Shown here: positions 49,302-62,274 of the stretch, one piece after another | How the letters are laid out: each line of letters begins with the position of its first letter | Position numbering within the stretch: the stretch's first letter is position 1 | Source: Antedon mediterranea | Taxonomy: Eukaryota > Echinodermata > Crinoidea > Comatulida > Antedonidae | Direction of reading: 5' to 3' | NCBI RefSeq assembly: GCF_964355755.1 | Contig: NC_092672.1 | Span: forward strand, 1,612,001 to 1,676,000 | Length of the DNA: 64,000 nucleotides | Notes under the pieces: generated by a model | Seen by the model: the letters and a program-made list of their open reading frames with translations, nothing else | Told to the model about the DNA's origin: nothing | Databases searched by the model: none | Made by a program: the position numbers and the translations under genes

Positions 49302-50259
49302 TATGAATCTGTTAAACAATAAAACAAAATTCTTATTTTGCAATCTGAATAAATTTAATTTTATCGAATTTCCTTCTGATCTTCTACTGATTTAGCAACT
49401 TCGATAGCATGCTAGTTTTTACAAAAATCTTTTTTTTTAAATAAAATATTAAATTTTGCCTTCGAAATGCCATTTTCGACTAACCCACTCAAACAGAAAG
49501 CTTTAGATTATACCAGGAAGAGTGAATTACTTTCTTAATAACTTATTCCCTATTCATATATTGAATTGTACACAATGCCAGAATGTTATTAATAAGCCTA
49601 ATAGACCATTATTCGATTAAAAAATGTCTTATAGAAAATGCTCACATTTTATGTTTTATTCGGTTCGACCAAAAATGTACAATATCTCCACAATCAGCTT
49701 CGTCTTGACCTGCTGTAAATATGAAAATAAAACAAATGATTCATATAATAAAATAATGTTTTTTTAATTTAGTGGATATCAACAATCAACAAATTAGTGG
49801 CACAAACAACAAATATAAAACCTGTTTTCCTGTCGACGTAACGTTACAGCGAGTTGAGTTGACAGGTTCAACGATTTTACAGGAAAATGGGGTAAAAATC
49901 AATGTTAAAAATCGTTGAAGTTGAACCGAGTTTAACTTCAACGATCGTTAAAACTGACTCGAACCAAATGGTTCACAAATTACGTCAGTTTGTGAAAAAA
50001 TATGTACGCGCTGACAATTCTTGAATTTTTACAACGCGATGATGTTTTTCACCTTTTTTGTACACTTTTGAAGATATTACAAAATAACAAGTGTAAGTCA
50101 AACTAAATTATAATGTTAAAAGAATTTAATTGAATGTTTGTCTTTGTGTAAAAACTGTTTTTCAGTCGACGTTATTCGACGCTATCATCGTTGATAGTTA
50201 AAAGTTCAACGACATTCGTTTGAAAACGATCACGACGACAGCGCGAACACTTGATTTCT
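49302..50259. other. Region 5' of NLR-B
   Basis: AT-rich. A possible non-coding exon of NLR-B may end near 49695. From 49820 to 50240 there are several 'gttgaac'/'gttcaac' and 'cagtcgacgt'/'ctgtcgacgt' partial inverted and direct repeats, consistent with an old DNA element. No gene seen. Confidence 0.35.
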
Positions 50260-51890
50260 AACGTTAGAGTAGACAATCTTGTCTTCTACCAAAATATTTT
50301 GAAAATATTAAGTAGGTCCAAGTGTTATAACGTTCTTAAAGCTATAGTTACTTTCGCTGTAGTTGGCGTAGATGCAAAAATGTTCGCGGAACTGGGGTGG
50401 AAAATCGTAGAGTAGGTCAAGAATAATCGATCCATAGCAAAATATTTTTGAAAAAAATAAGTAGGTATAGTAGGTCAAGTGTTATAACTTTTGTAAAGCT
50501 AGTTACTTAGTCGCCGTAGAGGGCGTAGATGCCAAATAAGTTCGCGGAACTTGGGTGGCAAATGGTACAGTAGGTCAAGGGTCATCGATCTATACCAAAA
50601 TATTTTGAAAATATTAAGTAGGTCGATCAATTGTAATAACGTTTGTAATGCCAGTTACTTATTCGCCGTAGAGGGCGTAGACGCCAACAAGTTTGCAGAA
50701 CTAGGGTGGCAAACGGTATAGTAGGTCAAGGTTCATCGATGCATGCCAAAATATTTCGAAAAAATAAATAGGTCAATTGTTATAACGTTTGTAAAGCTAT
50801 AAGTAGATGTAAAACAGTTCGCGGAACTAGGGTGGCAAATGGTAAAGTAGGTCAAGGGTCGTCGATCAATGCCCAAATATTTTGAAAGTAGGTCAATTGT
50901 TAAAACATATGTAAAGCTAGTTACTTATTCGCCGAAGAGGGTGTAGACGCCAAAAAGTTCGCGGAAATAGGGTGGCAAATGGTAAAATAGGTCAAGGGTC
51001 ATCGATCCAAAGCAAAAAATGTTGAAAGCATTAAGTAGGTCAAGTGTTATAACGTTCGTAAAGCTAGTTACTTATTCGCCGTAGAGTGCGTAGATGCAAA
51101 CAATTTGTGGAACTAGGATGGCAAATGGTAGAGTAGGTCAAGGGTCATCAATCCATATCAAAATATTTTGAAAATTTTAAATAGGTAAAGTGTTATAACG
51201 TTTATTAAGTTAGTTACTTATTCACCGTAGACGCAAAAAAGTTTGCAGAACTATTGTGGAAAATGGTAAAGTAGGTCAAGGGTCATCGATTCATACCAAA
51301 ATATTTTGAAAATATTAAATAGATCAAGTGTTATAACGTTCGTAAAGCTAGTTACTTTTTCGCCGTGGAGGGCGTAGATGTAAACAAGTTCATGGAACTA
51401 GGATGGCAAATGGTAGAGTAGGTCAAGGTTCATCAATCCATTCCAAATTATTTTGAAAACATTAAGTAGGTCAAGTGTTATAACGTGTGTAAAGTTAGTT
51501 ACTTTAGAGGCAAAAAAGTTCGCGGAACTAGGGTGGAAAATGGTAGCGTATGTCAAGGGTCAATGATCCATACCAAAATATTTTGAAAAAATAAGTAGGT
51601 CAAGTGTTATAACGTTAGTAAAAGCTAGCTACTTATTCGCCGTAGAGGGCTTAGATGCAACAAAGTTCGCGGAACTAGGGTGGCAAATAGTAGAGTAGAT
51701 CAAGGGTCATCGATCCATACCAAAATATTTTGAAAAAATTAAGTAGGTCAAGTGTTATAATGTTCGTAAAGATAGTTACTTATTTGCCGTAGAGGGCGTA
51801 TATGCAAAAAATGTTCGCGGAACTACGGTGGAAAATGGTAGAGTAGGTCAAGGGTCATCGATCCATACCAAAATATTTTGAAAAAAATTA
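50260..51890 (+). repeat. ~147 bp degenerate tandem repeat, about 11 units
   Basis: Units keep a fixed order of landmarks: 'gtaggtcaagggtcatcgat', 'ccataccaaaatattttgaa', 'gtaggtcaagtgttataacg', 'aaagctagttacttattcg', 'ccgtagagggcgtagatgc', 'gttcgcggaactagggtgg'. Units differ by substitutions and deletions (several lack the 'ccgtagagggcg' part), so the array is much older than the others in this window. Confidence 0.9.
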
Positions 51891-51894
51891 CTCA

Positions 51895-52387
51895 GGATCT
51901 GTCAAAGGGGGGTTCGGACACTAAATATTTGGGTCAACCCCCCCCCCCCCCCCCCCCCCACCACATAAATACTGATGTACGTCGGAAGGCTATATACTTT
52001 ATGCATGCTGCCTGACTGCCAGTGATTTAAACAATTATAGGTACGCAGTTGTCTGGCGGTGTCCTTTGTACGAATCGTTCGTGCGCCAGCTCGCTATGAG
52101 ACGCGTCAATATCATGTTACATGCGGGGACCAATCATTTATTTTTCAGGTTAAAATCGGCAATTCATTTGCAGCTTTTAGAAGAAGGTTCACGAACAAGT
52201 TTACGAATTTTTCAATTTACAAACAACTTTTTGTACTGTGGGGCACGTATTTGGAGGATTTTTGGAGATGAGGGTGAGGTATTGGGCATGTCGGGGATGG
52301 GGGTTCGCAGTTGGTTAGGGGGGGTTCGCTGTAAAGGGTGGGGGGGGGGGGGGGTTCGCCCGAACCATAAAAACCCCCGCTGGCTAC
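51895..52387. other. Probable transposon fragment bounded by homopolymer C and G runs
   Basis: A run of 22 C (51938-51959) and one of 15 G (52340-52354) lie near opposite ends. Flanks are loosely inverted ('ggggggttcgg' left; 'gttcgcccgaacc' and 'aaaaacccccgctggctacg' right). Overlapping short + frames (52059-52407) are not recognised. The runs may be unstable or mis-sequenced. Confidence 0.4.
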
Positions 52388-52564
52388 GGGCCTGCTTTCA
52401 CACCTGATCCGGCACGGTTCCGGTCCGGCGATGGCAAATCCAAGCGAACGTCAATGTTTTGTTTGTACGCACATATATCGGTGCATAGCCGCTTGGAGAG
52501 TCGTGAAAAACAAACATTGGCGTTCGATTCGCCGGAACCGTGCCGGAACAGGAGTGAAAGGCCC
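52388..52564. mobile_element. 177 bp hairpin MITE
   Basis: Left end 'gggcctgctttcacacctga' plus 'tccggcacggttccgg' matches the right end in reverse complement ('gggcctttcactcctg', 'ttccggcacggttccgg'). The match continues inward (cgaacgtcaatgttttg versus caaacattggcgttcg), so almost the whole element can fold into one hairpin. No coding capacity. Confidence 0.8.
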
Positions 52565-55446
52565 TTAAACATGTTGAAGCAAGTCCGACTTGGACTACGT
52601 CATGTCATAGCGACAATGGAAAATGCGGAAATTCACCACGCGATAGATTTTTTAGGGGGCCTAGCTCTTTCTGGCCGTTCACGCTATGAAATACGTGGTT
52701 CGACGCGATCATACTTTGTTGGAGGCCTAGAAAATATTAAAGTTAACGTATCGCCATGGTTCCTTTACACAATTTGAAGTTTTTTTTTGTTGTTAAATTA
52801 ATACTGATCTTGTTCCAATATTAAACGATTACAATTAATTTTCATGTATAGCCTATACAGTGTAGTCCTGATGCTGAAAAAGTTTAGTTGTAACAAATAG
52901 ACTATAAAAGCTCGACTTCATTAAGTCGAACTGCAAACTTCGACTACTTCTATGAATAGAATTTGAAGTAATAGCTGGAACTAGCACTTTTTGAAGTCGA
53001 AGTTTGAACTACGACTAAAGTTCGGTTTAAGAATACGAGCGTTAAACATCAGTATAGTGACCGCGCCGCGATGCAACAAAAGTAAATGTAGTCAGCAGGA
53101 TTTTTCCATCAATATGTGACGTCATGTACTGTATCGCCAAGATGGTTGGTCATTCATTATTTGTATATGCCATATTTTTAATAGAATTTTAAAGGACCCT
53201 GAACATGAACTGCTGACATTCTTGTTACTACATATCATGTTAACAACATTTCACAATCAGGTAACATATACCTGTTTTACATTCTGCAGTCTACGCCTTA
53301 ATCGCACCTATCAACGACTGCGCTGTAACTATAGGAACCAATGCAAGTAATATACTAATGGTACTATATATTATTTCAATTTTTATATGCAACTCACGGT
53401 TTTTAACGGTGACGTCTTCTGCTATCTGGCGTATACGGTGACGTCATCTGGTAGAGTGAACAGTTTTCTTAACTCAGTTCCCAGCGTTGCGTTACAATTC
53501 TTTACAGTTCCTTCTGATTGGACAATGATAATGCAGTGTACCACTCATGCGGTGATGATGTTACACTTTCGGTGTTGAGTCCCACTCTTTAGGCAAAGCC
53601 ACACTTCGTCTGTAGTTAAGTGATGAGCAACAGCAGTTATTGAAAGCTGAGGAACGAGTGAGCTAAATCACGAGGTATATCCAGGTATATAGATACACAG
53701 GGCGTTGTGCTGGTCACGAGCAAAATATGACCAAAGGTTACATTTATACCTGACGTGATATTGTTTGAATAAAATAGATAATTACTGAATAAATAACATG
53801 TTATCTTTTAGTAGGCCAAATGCACCAATTTGTCTGTAAGACTGCACATAGTCAGTTCTATTGATCCCCCACTTCTGCTGTCCCACCACGTCACACAAAT
53901 CACAACTACAGTATAATTCCTGGTGTTAGACTCAATTTGTTAAAGTTTTCCTTTGGAAGTTTCTGTTAAAAAACATCCAAATTTGTATTCATTTTGTCTG
54001 CAAAACATTGTAACAAAAGTAAATGTGTACATTGTTGTACAATGAATATAAATTACTCGTACAGAACGATGCATTTAAGTTACTGTACTTCGAGAAAAGA
54101 CGACTTTTAATTAACAAATAAAACATGTATCAGGCTAAACGTGTTGGAAAAGCCATTTTACGGTAGTTTTTTTAGCGTATTTCAAAAATATTTGACCGAA
54201 TCATGGCTGTTTTTGCAACGCTCTCCTTAATTAATAACCTACAATCTCATGCTATTTTTAATTTCTAATTTCAATTTCATAAAACGTCGTCGGAGGGATT
54301 CTTTAAAGTAACACCGTTTAAAATCGTCCTATGGTTTAACTATAGGCCTGTTTATAAAATCTTTAGATAATTAGGTTACAAAATCCTCTCTAACTTCTGA
54401 TATCATTGTCCGATTACGATGGCTGTTCCACTATGCAATAACTGACCAATCAAGCTTTCTAATAACCTAAAAGTAATTTGATTGGTTCAGAGTGCTCGTG
54501 GGAACACCCCTTTTAATGATACAGTGACTTGGCTTGACCGAAATCAACAGTGCTAAAGAAGAATAGGAGAACATTTCAAAAGTCATCGAACCATTCGCGA
54601 GTTCGTCTAATTTAGACACTAAACTAAAGTTGTATTTACTCCAGAACGACCAGTCCAAAACATTTCATTTTTGTACGAGAGATAAGAGTTATGATTACTT
54701 ATTTGTAATTTGTAAATATATTGTAGAATAAGGTTTGTGTTTTTATATATGAGTAGTTTAAAAACACTTGTTTGTTTCAAAACCACCAGCGTGAGTTTTG
54801 CGGTGTTTATGGACTCTTCCATTATAAAAGTAGGGAGGCAATGCTGGGCTAGTATTATTATACCTGATGTAAAACGTTGACTAATACCATAAATAAAGGT
54901 TTTTAAAAAAGTACTGTAATATTATTTATTCATATTTGTTATATATTATCCAAAGACAATTTACTATGCTACGAGTAACAGTGGCTGGATCTTAATTGAG
55001 ATATATACAAATAGCTATTAATCAAAACGTAAAAGAAAACAGAAATACCAAGCTTTGTCAGGCTAACATATATTTGTTATACAGTATTCTATTGCATTTA
55101 AATAATAAAAAATAAATTGTTAATCCACATTAGTTATACAATAATAATGAATAGATTATAATTATTTTCTCCATCATGGTAATACCTGTACTTATTACTC
55201 TGTTTGTTGCATTCTATTTGTATATTATATTATATTATATATTATATATTATTATGGTCAGTTATTCAGTTGATTTGTTTTTAACACGTCTCCCCGCATT
55301 GTTCAATTTAACCTATTGTTTTGTTTTCTTTTGTTTGTCATGAACTATTGTGTTCTAAGATGAACAATTTTTCTAATTTCTTTGAAAATGTATGTTTATC
55401 TATTTATCGTCGTTTTTTATCGCCAATAGTATAAACGGGCCTTAAA
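52565..55446. other. Intergenic, no gene seen
   Basis: AT-rich. 52905-53040 contains short inverted 'caaacttcgac'/'gtcgaagtttg' segments, probably another small MITE. 53390-53460 holds two 'ggtgacgtc' motifs. Overlapping - frames at 54467-54822 were examined and not recognised. Confidence 0.4.
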
Positions 55447-55625
55447 GCCGATTTACACAGACGAGCGGTAACGGTAATACAAATATAGAATCTATGTTAT
55501 TCATTATGACCATTTTAACACAACGCTGAGCGGACGGGCGGTTTCCGCTGAGGATCATCAGATTCTACGTGGGACAAGCTACGCGGTTTTCCGCTTACCG
55601 TTAACGCTCGTCTGTGTCAATTGGC
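55447..55625. mobile_element. 179 bp hairpin MITE
   Basis: Left end 'gccgatttacacagacgagc' plus 'ggtaacggtaa' matches the right end in reverse complement 'gccaattgacacagacgagc' plus 'gttaacggtaa'. The interior has a second inverted pair around 'gcggtttccgc'. No clear target duplication. It lies about 200 bp before the 29 bp array. Confidence 0.78.
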
Positions 55626-55832
55626 ATTTATACTGATAATCAACTGTCTCTTTTGTAATTGAGTTTGGAAACTTGTGACGTCATAGGGCAAATCTGCCGA
55701 GTCAGATAAGCTTAATATTTCCGTTTTCAGTTCCTTAACCTTCGACGATTGCAGTATAACGAAGTCTTGTTTTTGTAATAATATAATTTATTATATACAA
55801 ACTATACCGTAATAACGTTCTGTGGAGTGTAA

Positions 55833-58800
55833 TTAGTCGAGTGGTAAGTAGCCTACTAGATGGTAAGTAGTCGAGTGGTAAGTACTAGATGGTAAGTAGT
55901 CGAGTGGTAAGTACTAGATGGTAAGTAGTCGAGTGGTAAGTACTAGATGGTAAGTAGTCGAGTGGTAAGTACTAGATGGTAAGTAGTCGAGTGGTAAGTA
56001 CTAGATGGTAAGTAGTCGAGTGGTAAGTACTAGATGGTAAGTAGTCGAGTGGTAAGTACTAGATGGTAAGTAGTCGAGTGGTAAGTACTAGATGGTAAGT
56101 AGTCGAGTGGTAAGTACTAGATGGTAAGTAGTCGAGTGGTAAGTACTAGATGGTAAGTAGTCGAGTGGTAAGTACTAGATGGTAAGTAGTCGAGTGGTAA
56201 GTACTAGATGGTAAGTAGTCGAGTGGTAAGTACTAGATGGTAAGTAGTCGAGTGGTAAGTACTAGATGGTAAGTAGTCGAGTGGTAAGTACTAGATGGTA
56301 AGTAGTCGAGTGGTAAGTACTAGATGGTAAGTAGTCGAGTGGTAAGTACTAGATGGTAAGTAGTCGAGTGGTAAGTACTAGATGGTAAGTAGTCGAGTGG
56401 TAAGTACTAGATGGTAAGTAGTCGAGTGGTAAGTACTAGATGGTAAGTAGTCGAGTGGTAAGTACTAGATGGTAAGTAGTCGAGTGGTAAGTACTAGATG
56501 GTAAGTAGTCGAGTGGTAAGTACTAGATGGTAAGTAGTCGAGTGGTAAGTACTAGATGGTAAGTAGTCGAGTGGTAAGTACTAGATGGTAAGTAGTCGAG
56601 TGGTAAGTACTAGATGGTAAGTAGTCGAGTGGTAAGTACTAGATGGTAAGTAGTCGAGTGGTAAGTACTAGATGGTAAGTAGTCGAGTGGTAAGTACTAG
56701 ATGGTAAGTAGTCGAGTGGTAAGTACTAGATGGTAAGTAGTCGAGTGGTAAGTACTAGATGGTAAGTAGTCGAGTGGTAAGTACTAGATGGTAAGTAGTC
56801 GAGTGGTAAGTACTAGATGGTAAGTAGTCGAGTGGTAAGTACTAGATGGTAAGTAGTCGAGTGGTAAGTACTAGATGGTAAGTAGTCGAGTGGTAAGTAC
56901 TAGATGGTAAGTAGTCGAGTGGTAAGTACTAGATGGTAAGTAGTCGAGTGGTAAGTACTAGATGGTAAGTAGTCGAGTGGTAAGTACTAGATGGTAAGTA
57001 GTCGAGTGGTAAGTACTAGATGGTAAGTAGTCGAGTGGTAAGTACTAGATGGTAAGTAGTCGAGTGGTAAGTACTAGATGGTAAGTAGTCGAGTGGTAAG
57101 TACTAGATGGTAAGTAGTCGAGTGGTAAGTACTAGATGGTAAGTAGTCGAGTGGTAAGTACTAGATGGTAAGTAGTCGAGTGGTAAGTACTAGATGGTAA
57201 GTAGTCGAGTGGTAAGTACTAGATGGTAAGTAGTCGAGTGGTAAGTACTAGATGGTAAGTAGTCGAGTGGTAAGTACTAGATGGTAAGTAGTCGAGTGGT
57301 AAGTACTAGATGGTAAGTAGTCGAGTGGTAAGTACTAGATGGTAAGTAGTCGAGTGGTAAGTACTAGATGGTAAGTAGTCGAGTGGTAAGTACTAGATGG
57401 TAAGTAGTCGAGTGGTAAGTACTAGATGGTAAGTAGTCGAGTGGTAAGTACTAGATGGTAAGTAGTCGAGTGGTAAGTACTAGATGGTAAGTAGTCGAGT
57501 GGTAAGTACTAGATGGTAAGTAGTCGAGTGGTAAGTACTAGATGGTAAGTAGTCGAGTGGTAAGTACTAGATGGTAAGTAGTCGAGTGGTAAGTACTAGA
57601 TGGTAAGTAGTCGAGTGGTAAGTACTAGATGGTAAGTAGTCGAGTGGTAAGTACTAGATGGTAAGTAGTCGAGTGGTAAGTACTAGATGGTAAGTAGTCG
57701 AGTGGTAAGTACTAGATGGTAAGTAGTCGAGTGGTAAGTACTAGATGGTAAGTAGTCGAGTGGTAAGTACTAGATGGTAAGTAGTCGAGTGGTAAGTACT
57801 AGATGGTAAGTAGTCGAGTGGTAAGTACTAGATGGTAAGTAGTCGAGTGGTAAGTACTAGATGGTAAGTAGTCGAGTGGTAAGTACTAGATGGTAAGTAG
57901 TCGAGTGGTAAGTACTAGATGGTAAGTAGTCGAGTGGTAAGTACTAGATGGTAAGTAGTCGAGTGGTAAGTACTAGATGGTAAGTAGTCGAGTGGTAAGT
58001 ACTAGATGGTAAGTAGTCGAGTGGTAAGTACTAGATGGTAAGTAGTCGAGTGGTAAGTACTAGATGGTAAGTAGTCGAGTGGTAAGTACTAGATGGTAAG
58101 TAGTCGAGTGGTAAGTACTAGATGGTAAGTAGTCGAGTGGTAAGTACTAGATGGTAAGTAGTCGAGTGGTAAGTACTAGATGGTAAGTAGTCGAGTGGTA
58201 AGTACTAGATGGTAAGTAGTCGAGTGGTAAGTACTAGATGGTAAGTAGTCGAGTGGTAAGTACTAGATGGTAAGTAGTCGAGTGGTAAGTACTAGATGGT
58301 AAGTAGTCGAGTGGTAAGTACTAGATGGTAAGTAGTCGAGTGGTAAGTACTAGATGGTAAGTAGTCGAGTGGTAAGTACTAGATGGTAAGTAGTCGAGTG
58401 GTAAGTACTAGATGGTAAGTAGTCGAGTGGTAAGTACTAGATGGTAAGTAGTCGAGTGGTAAGTACTAGATGGTAAGTAGTCGAGTGGTAAGTACTAGAT
58501 GGTAAGTAGTCGAGTGGTAAGTACTAGATGGTAAGTAGTCGAGTGGTAAGTACTAGATGGTAAGTAGTCGAGTGGTAAGTACTAGATGGTAAGTAGTCGA
58601 GTGGTAAGTACTAGATGGTAAGTAGTCGAGTGGTAAGTACTAGATGGTAAGTAGTCGAGTGGTAAGTACTAGATGGTAAGTAGTCGAGTGGTAAGTACTA
58701 GATGGTAAGTAGTCGAGTGGTAAGTACTAGATGGTAAGTAGTCGAGTGGTAAGTACTAGATGGTAAGTAGTCGAGTGGTAAGTACTAGATGGTAAGTAGT

Positions 58801-61800
58801 CGAGTGGTAAGTACTAGATGGTAAGTAGTCGAGTGGTAAGTACTAGATGGTAAGTAGTCGAGTGGTAAGTACTAGATGGTAAGTAGTCGAGTGGTAAGTA
58901 CTAGATGGTAAGTAGTCGAGTGGTAAGTACTAGATGGTAAGTAGTCGAGTGGTAAGTACTAGATGGTAAGTAGTCGAGTGGTAAGTACTAGATGGTAAGT
59001 AGTCGAGTGGTAAGTACTAGATGGTAAGTAGTCGATTGGTAAGTACTAGATGGTAAGTAGTCGAGTGGTAAGTACTAGATGGTAAGTAGTCGAGTGGTAA
59101 GTACTAGATGGTAAGTAGTCGAGTGGTAAGTACTAGATGGTAAGTAGTCGAGTGGTAAGTACTAGATGGTAAGTAGTCGAGTGGTAAGTACTAGATGGTA
59201 AGTAGTCGAGTGGTAAGTACTAGATGGTAAGTAGTCGAGTGGTAAGTACTAGATGGTAAGTAGTCGAGTGGTAAGTACTAGATGGTAAGTAGTCGAGTGG
59301 TAAGTACTAGATGGTAAGTAGTCGAGTGGTAAGTACTAGATGGTAAGTAGTCGAGTGGTAAGTACTAGATGGTAAGTAGTCGAGTGGTAAGTACTAGATG
59401 GTAAGTAGTCGAGTGGTAAGTACTAGATGGTAAGTAGTCGAGTGGTAAGTACTAGATGGTAAGTAGTCGAGTGGTAAGTACTAGATGGTAAGTAGTCGAG
59501 TGGTAAGTACTAGATGGTAAGTAGTCGAGTGGTAAGTACTAGATGGTAAGTAGTCGAGTGGTAAGTACTAGATGGTAAGTAGTCGAGTGGTAAGTACTAG
59601 ATGGTAAGTAGTCGAGTGGTAAGTACTAGATGGTAAGTAGTCGAGTGGTAAGTACTAGATGGTAAGTAGTCGAGTGGTAAGTACTAGATGGTAAGTAGTC
59701 GAGTGGTAAGTACTAGATGGTAAGTAGTCGAGTGGTAAGTACTAGATGGTAAGTAGTCGAGTGGTAAGTACTAGATGGTAAGTAGTCGAGTGGTAAGTAC
59801 TAGATGGTAAGTAGTCGAGTGGTAAGTACTAGATGGTAAGTAGTCGAGTGGTAAGTACTAGATGGTAAGTAGTCGAGTGGTAAGTACTAGATGGTAAGTA
59901 GTCGAGTGGTAAGTACTAGATGGTAAGTAGTCGAGTGGTAAGTACTAGATGGTAAGTAGTCGAGTGGTAAGTACTAGATGGTAAGTAGTCGAGTGGTAAG
60001 TACTAGATGGTAAGTAGTCGAGTGGTAAGTACTAGATGGTAATTAGTCGAGTGGTAAGTACTAGATGGTAAGTAGTCGAGTGGTAAGTACTAGATGGTAA
60101 GTAGTCGAGTGGTAAGTACTAGATGGTAAGTAGTCGAGTGGTAAGTACTAGATGGTAAGTAGTCGAGTGGTAAGTACTAGATGGTAATTAGTCGAGTGGT
60201 AAGTACTAGATGGTAATTAGTCGAGTGGTAAGTACTAGATGGTAATTAGTCGAGTGGTAAGTACTAGATGGTAAGTAGTCGAGTGGTAAGTACTAGATGG
60301 TAAGTAGTCGAGTGGTAAGTACTAGATGGTAAGTAGTCGAGTGGTAAGTACTAGATGGTAAGTAGTCGAGTGGTAAGTACTAGATGGTAAGTAGTCGAGT
60401 GGTAAGTACTAGATGGTAAGTAGTCGAGTGGTAAGTACTAGATGGTAATTAGTCGAGTGGTAAGTACTAGATGGTAAGTAGTCGAGTGGTAAGTACTAGA
60501 TGGTAAGTAGTCGAGTGGTAAGTACTAGATGGTAAGTAGTCGAGTGGTAAGTACTAGATGGTAAGTAGTCGAGTGGTAAGTACTAGATGGTAAGTAGTCG
60601 AGTGGTAAGTACTAGATGGTAAGTAGTCGAGTGGTAAGTACTAGATGGTAAGTAGTCGAGTGGTAAGTACTAGATGGTAAGTAGTCGAGTGGTAAGTACT
60701 AGATGGTAAGTAGTCGAGTGGTAAGTACTAGATGGTAAGTAGTCGAGTGGTAAGTACTAGATGGTACGTAGTCGAGTGGTAAGTACTAGATGGTAAGTAG
60801 TCGAGTGGTAAGTACTAGATGGTAATTAGTCGAGTGGTAAGTACTAGATGGTAATTAGTCGAGTGGTAAGTACTAGATGGTAATTAGTCGAGTGGTAAGT
60901 ACTAGATGGTAAGTAGTCGAGTGGTAAGTACTAGATGGTAAGTAGTCGAGTGGAAAGTACTAGATGGTAATTAGTCGAGTGGAAAGTACTAGATGGTAAG
61001 TAGTCGAGTGGAAAGTACTAGATGGTAAGTAGTCGAGTGGTAAGTACTAGATGGTAAGTAGTCGAGTGGTAAGTACTAGATGGTAAGTAGTCGAGTGGTA
61101 AGTACTAGATGGTAAGTAGTCGAGTGGTAAGTACTAGATGGTAAGTAGTCGAGTGGTAAGTACTAGATGGTAAGTAGTCGAGTGGTAAGTACTAGATGGT
61201 AAGTAGTCGAGTGGTAAGTACTAGATGGTAAGTAGTCGAGTGGTAAGTACTAGATGGTAAGTACTCGAGTGGTAAGTACTAGATGGTAAGTAGTCGAGTG
61301 GTAAGTACTAGATGGTAAGTAGTCGAGTGGTAAGTACTAGATGGTAAGTAGTCGAGTGGTAAGTACTAGATGGTAAGTACTCGAGTGGTAAGTACTAGAT
61401 GGTAAGTACTCGAGTGGTAAGTACTAGATGGTAAGTAGTCGAGTGGTAAGTACTAGATGGTAAGTAGTCGAGTGGTAAGTACTAGATGGTAAGTAGTCGA
61501 GTGGTAAGTACTAGATGGTAAGTAGTCGAGTGGTAAGTACTAGATGGTAAGTACTCGAGTGGTAAGTACTAGATGGTAAGTAGTCGAGTGGTAAGTACTA
61601 GATGGTAAGTAGTCGAGTGGTAAGTACTAGATGGTAAGTAGTCGAGTGGTAAGTACTAGATGGTAAGTAGTCGAGTGGTAAGTACTAGATGGTAAGTACT
61701 CGAGTGGTAAGTACTAGATGGTAAGTAGTCGAGTGGTAAGTACTAGATGGTAAGTAGTCGAGTGGTAAGTACTAGATGGTAAGTAGTCGAGTGGTAAGTA

Positions 61801-61896
61801 CTAGATGGTAAGTAGTCGAGTGGTAAGTACTAGATGGTAAGTAGTCGAGTGGTAAGTACTAGATGGTAAGTAGTCGAGTGGTAAGTACTAGATGGT
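55833..61896 (+). repeat. 29 bp minisatellite, ~209 units, 6 kb
   Basis: Each 29 bp unit is two related half-units, 'gtaagtagtcgagtg' and 'gtaagtactagatg', so the splice-donor-like GGTAAGTA occurs twice per unit, over 400 times in all. The first ~3.2 kb is almost perfect. Variants cluster towards the right: 'gtaattag' at about 60040-60970, 'ggaaagtac' near 60950-61020, and 'gtaagtactcgag' near 61260-61690. It ends about 370 bp before the acceptor of the gene at 62275 and is probably in that gene's 5' intron. A founder-like unit at 55833-55862 has an extra 'gcc'. Confidence 0.95.
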
Positions 61897-62274
61897 TACA
61901 ATCTGAAAAAGTATACAAAGTTTATACTGTTTATTCATCTTTCTTCAAAAAATGTAGATTGTTGACGACAAATCACAATTTGCTGTTGTTTTCGCTTTAA
62001 ACAACTAGGTATTGGTGTCGATTCATTCTGTTTCAGTGTATTTATCCGTTTTTCATCATCTTTATTGTTAAGCGCTTTGGAACAATCTGTTAAAAGCGAT
62101 ATATAAATTTGACATTACATTTATGTCATTGCTACTGTATCTTATTTTTAATGAAATGTTGAAAGGAATTTAATTGATCCTCAAAATGATGGCCACGGCT
62201 TCAGTTTAATTTATTTTGTTAATATTTATTTAATATTGTTAAATAACGTTATATATTTTTCAGCAGAGTTTGCT

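Noticed and set aside
54467-54822. Overlapping - strand frames of 63 and 67 residues
   Set aside because: No motif, no splice support and ordinary AT-rich composition.
62236-62274. Longer N-terminus for the 62 kb gene
   Set aside because: A polypyrimidine tract and AG lie within it, so these codons are most likely intronic.
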